A stretch of DNA of 8,429 nt from Candidatus Binatia bacterium (GTDB lineage: Bacteria; Desulfobacterota_B; Binatia; UBA9968; JAJDTQ01), in contig JAJDTQ010000008.1 in the NCBI GenBank assembly GCA_022827045.1, forward strand, positions 1-8,429, read 5' to 3'. The stretch's first letter is position 1. Every line of letters begins with the position of its first letter. Positions 6,681-8,429 of this stretch are shown here, piece by piece. Below the pieces are notes generated by a model. The model had not been told where the DNA came from. It worked only from the letters and a program-made list of their open reading frames with translations, and did no database searches. Position numbers and translations under genes: made by a program.

Positions 6681-6944
6681 CTAGCCCGCGTCCGGCTGGC
6701 GGACGATGACTTCGCGGGAGCGGATGGTCACGAGCCGGTCGAGCCGGCGCAGCATGACCTTCGCGGCTTCGGCCGAGATGGCTTGGCCGAAGATGTTGTA
6801 GCGTTCTCCGTCCAGGCTCTGGTTGTTGGCCCAGGCGGCGAACTCGTGAGGGGTGGGGGTGTGGCCGAGTTCCCTGGCGCAGCGTCGCACCACGAAGCCG
6901 AGCATCACCTTCTGACCCTTGCCGTTGTCGACGGCGTACGACAT
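6681..6944 (-). CDS. Conserved-looking small protein of unknown function (87 aa)
   Basis: I do not recognise this protein. It has 87 residues, no signal peptide and no membrane segment. Coding is supported by strong G/C third positions on the minus strand and a normal, mixed amino-acid composition, unlike the Arg/Pro-rich shadow frame that overlaps it (6631-6957). The layout suggests helix (about 12-27), helix (33-42), helix (56-70), then a beta hairpin LVTIRSREVIVR at 71-82. That order would suit a small winged-helix or other compact domain, but this is only a guess. It runs opposite to both neighbours, convergent with the amidohydrolase gene and divergent from the cyclase gene. No Shine-Dalgarno is seen; the promoter-like hexamers lie so close to the ATG that the mRNA may be leaderless. 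Confidence 0.7.
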   Translation of the reverse strand: MSYAVDNGKGQKVMLGFVVRRCARELGHTPTPHEFAAWANNQSLDGERYNIFGQAISAEAAKVMLRRLDRLVTIRSREVIVRQPDAG

Positions 6945-6967
6945 ACCGGAAATTCATAGGTTATCCT
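6938..6967 (+). promoter_or_regulatory. Possible promoter for the cyclase-creatininase genes
   Basis: ACGACA (6938-6943), an 18-base gap and TATCCT (6962-6967) form a partial sigma70 match on the plus strand, 37 bases before the TTG start of the cyclase gene. It would overlap the opposing promoter of the 87-aa gene. The match is weak, four of six in each hexamer. Confidence 0.25.
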
Positions 6968-6981
6968 CGACACGGTTTCAA
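6953..6981 (-). promoter_or_regulatory. Probable promoter of the 87-aa gene giving a near-leaderless mRNA
   Basis: On the minus strand TTGAAA (6981-6976), a 17-base spacer and TATGAA (6958-6953) match sigma70 hexamers well. The -10 ends 8 bases before the ATG at 6944. Initiation would then fall within about 0-2 bases of the start codon, which agrees with the lack of a ribosome site. Confidence 0.5.
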
Positions 6982-7004
6982 CCCGCGGACCAGAGGAGAC
7001 AGGC

Positions 7005-7979
7005 TTGGCGACTCGAAGGCGCAAACTGACCATGGAGCTTATCCGGCAGGCGGCCAAGCGGTTGCGCAACTGGGGCCGGTGGGGCAAGGACGACGAGATC
7101 GGCACCCTCAACTTCACCACGCCCGAGGACATCGTCGCCGCCGCGCAACTCGTGCGCAAAGGCCGGGTGTTCTCCCTCGCCCTGGCCTTCGACGCCAACG
7201 GGCCTCAGGGCGGCAAGAGCAACTACCCGGCCATGGGCCGCTTCAATCCCATACACCTCATGCTCCGCACCGGCACCGACGCCTATTCCGGCGTGCTGGA
7301 TCACCGGGGCATCCGGGGCGCGGACGACGTCATCATCATGCCGCTCCAGGCCGGCACCCAGTGGGACGGGCTGGCGCACATCTTCTACGAAGACCGCATG
7401 TACAACGGCTACGACTGCCGCCTGGTGACTACCGGCGGCGCCGCCAGGAACGGCATCGAGAAGACCCGTGACAAGATGGTGGGCCGCGGCGTATTGCTGG
7501 ACGTGGCACGGGCCAAGGGCAGCGAGTGGCTCAAGGACGGCTACGCCATCACCAACCGCGACCTTGACCGCGCCATGAAGAGCCAGAAGGTGGAAGTGGG
7601 CCGCGGCGACTTCCTGCTGGTGAGGACGGGCCAGATGAAGGCCAAGCTGGACGCGGGCTCCTGGGACGGCTATCCGGGCGGGGACGCGCCGGGGCTCGGC
7701 TTCGAGACCCTCGATTGGCTTCACGCCAGGGAGGTGGCAGCGGTGGCGACGGACACCTGGGGGGTGGAGGTGCGGCCCAACCAGACTCGGGAGGCCAACC
7801 AGCCGTGGCACTGGATCAGCATCCCCAACATGGGGCTTACGGTGGGCGAGATATTCTTTCTGGAGGAGCTGGCGGACGACTGCGCCGAGGACGGGCGCTA
7901 CGAGTTCATGTTCACGGCGCCGGCGCTGCCGGTCACTGGAGCGGTGGGTTCCCCCACGAATCCGCTGGCCATCAAGTGA
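7005..7979 (+). CDS. Cyclase family protein (kynurenine formamidase-like metal hydrolase)
   Basis: This 324-residue protein is of the cyclase family (PF04199), which includes bacterial kynurenine formamidase and isatin hydrolase; members hydrolyse amide or lactam bonds in the cytoplasm. The motif region is PLQAGTQWDGLAHIFY at 113-128. It aligns with the family HxGTHxDxxxH motif but has Gln115 and Gln119 at the two His positions while keeping Asp121 and His125. Other family-type segments are NRDLDRAM, DFLLVRTGQM, GLGFETLDWLHAREVAAVATDTWGVE (about 230-255) and the C-terminal APALPVTGAVGSPTNPLAI. The length suits the longer 'GTQWD' subfamily rather than KynB (about 210). The start is TTG at 7005 because AGAGGAG (6992-6998) lies 6 bases upstream; an ATG at codon 10 is the alternative. 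The creatininase-like gene follows 19 bases later, probably in the same transcript. The substrate is unknown. Confidence 0.9.
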   Translation: MATRRRKLTMELIRQAAKRLRNWGRWGKDDEIGTLNFTTPEDIVAAAQLVRKGRVFSLALAFDANGPQGGKSNYPAMGRFNPIHLMLRTGTDAYSGVLDHRGIRGADDVIIMPLQAGTQWDGLAHIFYEDRMYNGYDCRLVTTGGAARNGIEKTRDKMVGRGVLLDVARAKGSEWLKDGYAITNRDLDRAMKSQKVEVGRGDFLLVRTGQMKAKLDAGSWDGYPGGDAPGLGFETLDWLHAREVAAVATDTWGVEVRPNQTREANQPWHWISIPNMGLTVGEIFFLEELADDCAEDGRYEFMFTAPALPVTGAVGSPTNPLAIK

Positions 7980-7998
7980 ACGACTGGAGGAGATGACA

Positions 7999-8429
7999 AT
8001 GGCGCAACTTGGCTCGGTATGGCTTCAGGAACTGACTTGGGAGGATGTTGCGGCCTATCTGGAGGATTCCGACATCATCATCTGCCCGGTGGGCAGCACC
8101 GAGGAGCACGGCCCGGCCGGGCCCCTGGGATTGGACTGCCTCATCGCCATCGCCCTGGCGGAGGACGTTGCCCGGGCCACGGGAACACTGTGCACGCCGC
8201 CGCTTTGGTTCGGCGACTCGCCGCACCAACAGGGCGTCCCCGGCACCATCTCGCTCCGTAACGAGACGTTGATGGCGGTGATTCAGGACATGAGTCGCAG
8301 CCTGCAGAAGCACGGCTTCCGGAAGATCCTCATCATCAACGGCCACAAGGGCGCCAACCTCCCGGGGCTGCTGGCGGCCACCAAGAACCTGCGCGAGTTC
8401 GAGATGCCGGAGGTCTTCTTCGCGGTTAT
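7999..8429 (+). CDS. Creatininase family protein (3' partial)
   Basis: The first 143 residues of a creatininase-family (PF02633) amidohydrolase run off the right edge with no stop. The frame reads CPVGSTEEHGPAGPLGLD at 29-46, giving metal-ligand candidates Glu35, His37 and Asp46. FGDSPHQQGVPGTISL at 71-86 matches the usual 'S.eH..fPGT.sl', and INGHKGAN at 113-120 has His116 where the family has NGHGGN. Known relatives include creatinine amidohydrolase, the formamide hydrolase of archaeal riboflavin synthesis, and the mycofactocin peptidase MftE; many members are uncharacterised. The ATG at 7999 is chosen because GGAGG (7986-7990) lies 8 bases before it; the in-frame ATG at 7993 is too close to that site. 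It sits 19 bases after the cyclase-family gene, so both enzymes are likely made together and may act on successive amide-type intermediates. Confidence 0.92.
   Translation, partial: MAQLGSVWLQELTWEDVAAYLEDSDIIICPVGSTEEHGPAGPLGLDCLIAIALAEDVARATGTLCTPPLWFGDSPHQQGVPGTISLRNETLMAVIQDMSRSLQKHGFRKILIINGHKGANLPGLLAATKNLREFEMPEVFFAV

Noticed and set aside
6631..6957. A 108-residue minus-strand frame overlapping the 87-aa gene
   Set aside because: It is Arg/Pro/His-rich with an ATG inside the putative -10 box; the 6681-6944 frame has better codon use and composition.
6978..7811. A 277-residue minus-strand frame antisense to the cyclase gene
   Set aside because: It is an antisense shadow with Ala/Val/His/Pro-rich composition and no recognisable domain.

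Overview
The window is a GC-rich bacterial segment with strong G/C preference at third codon positions. It holds two complete or near-complete solute importers and a set of small-molecule hydrolases. Shine-Dalgarno sites, sigma70-type promoters and a C-rich/G-rich palindromic intergenic repeat fit a Pseudomonadota-like or related uncultured lineage (for example Desulfobacterota or Tectomicrobia-type metagenome bins). No rRNA or other marker is present, so this placement is inference.

Region 1 (1-2614, plus strand) is a TRAP transporter operon: the C-terminal 213 residues of a DctP-type periplasmic binding protein cut by the window edge, then the small DctQ and large DctM membrane subunits. 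Region 2 (2615-2724) is the convergent intergenic space. It holds a long inverted repeat with a nested hairpin, placed where a bidirectional terminator would be. Region 3 (2725-5315, minus strand) is an ABC importer operon of the nitrate/sulfonate/taurine (SsuABC/TauABC) type, in transcription order binding protein, permease, ATPase. A good sigma70-like promoter and an overlapping 8-bp inverted repeat lie upstream of it. Region 4 (5522-8429) holds an ACMSD-like amidohydrolase (plus strand), a small unrecognised gene (minus strand) with a near-leaderless promoter, then a cyclase-family (kynurenine formamidase-like) hydrolase followed closely by a creatininase-family amidohydrolase cut by the right edge.

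Read together, the locus looks like a scavenging module: a TRAP system for a carboxylate-type solute, an ABC system for a second organic solute, and three metal-dependent hydrolase families that open or trim amide/lactam-type or carboxylated compounds. The actual substrates cannot be read from the sequence. No tRNA, rRNA, CRISPR array, insertion sequence or phage gene was seen, and no gene is obviously frameshifted.
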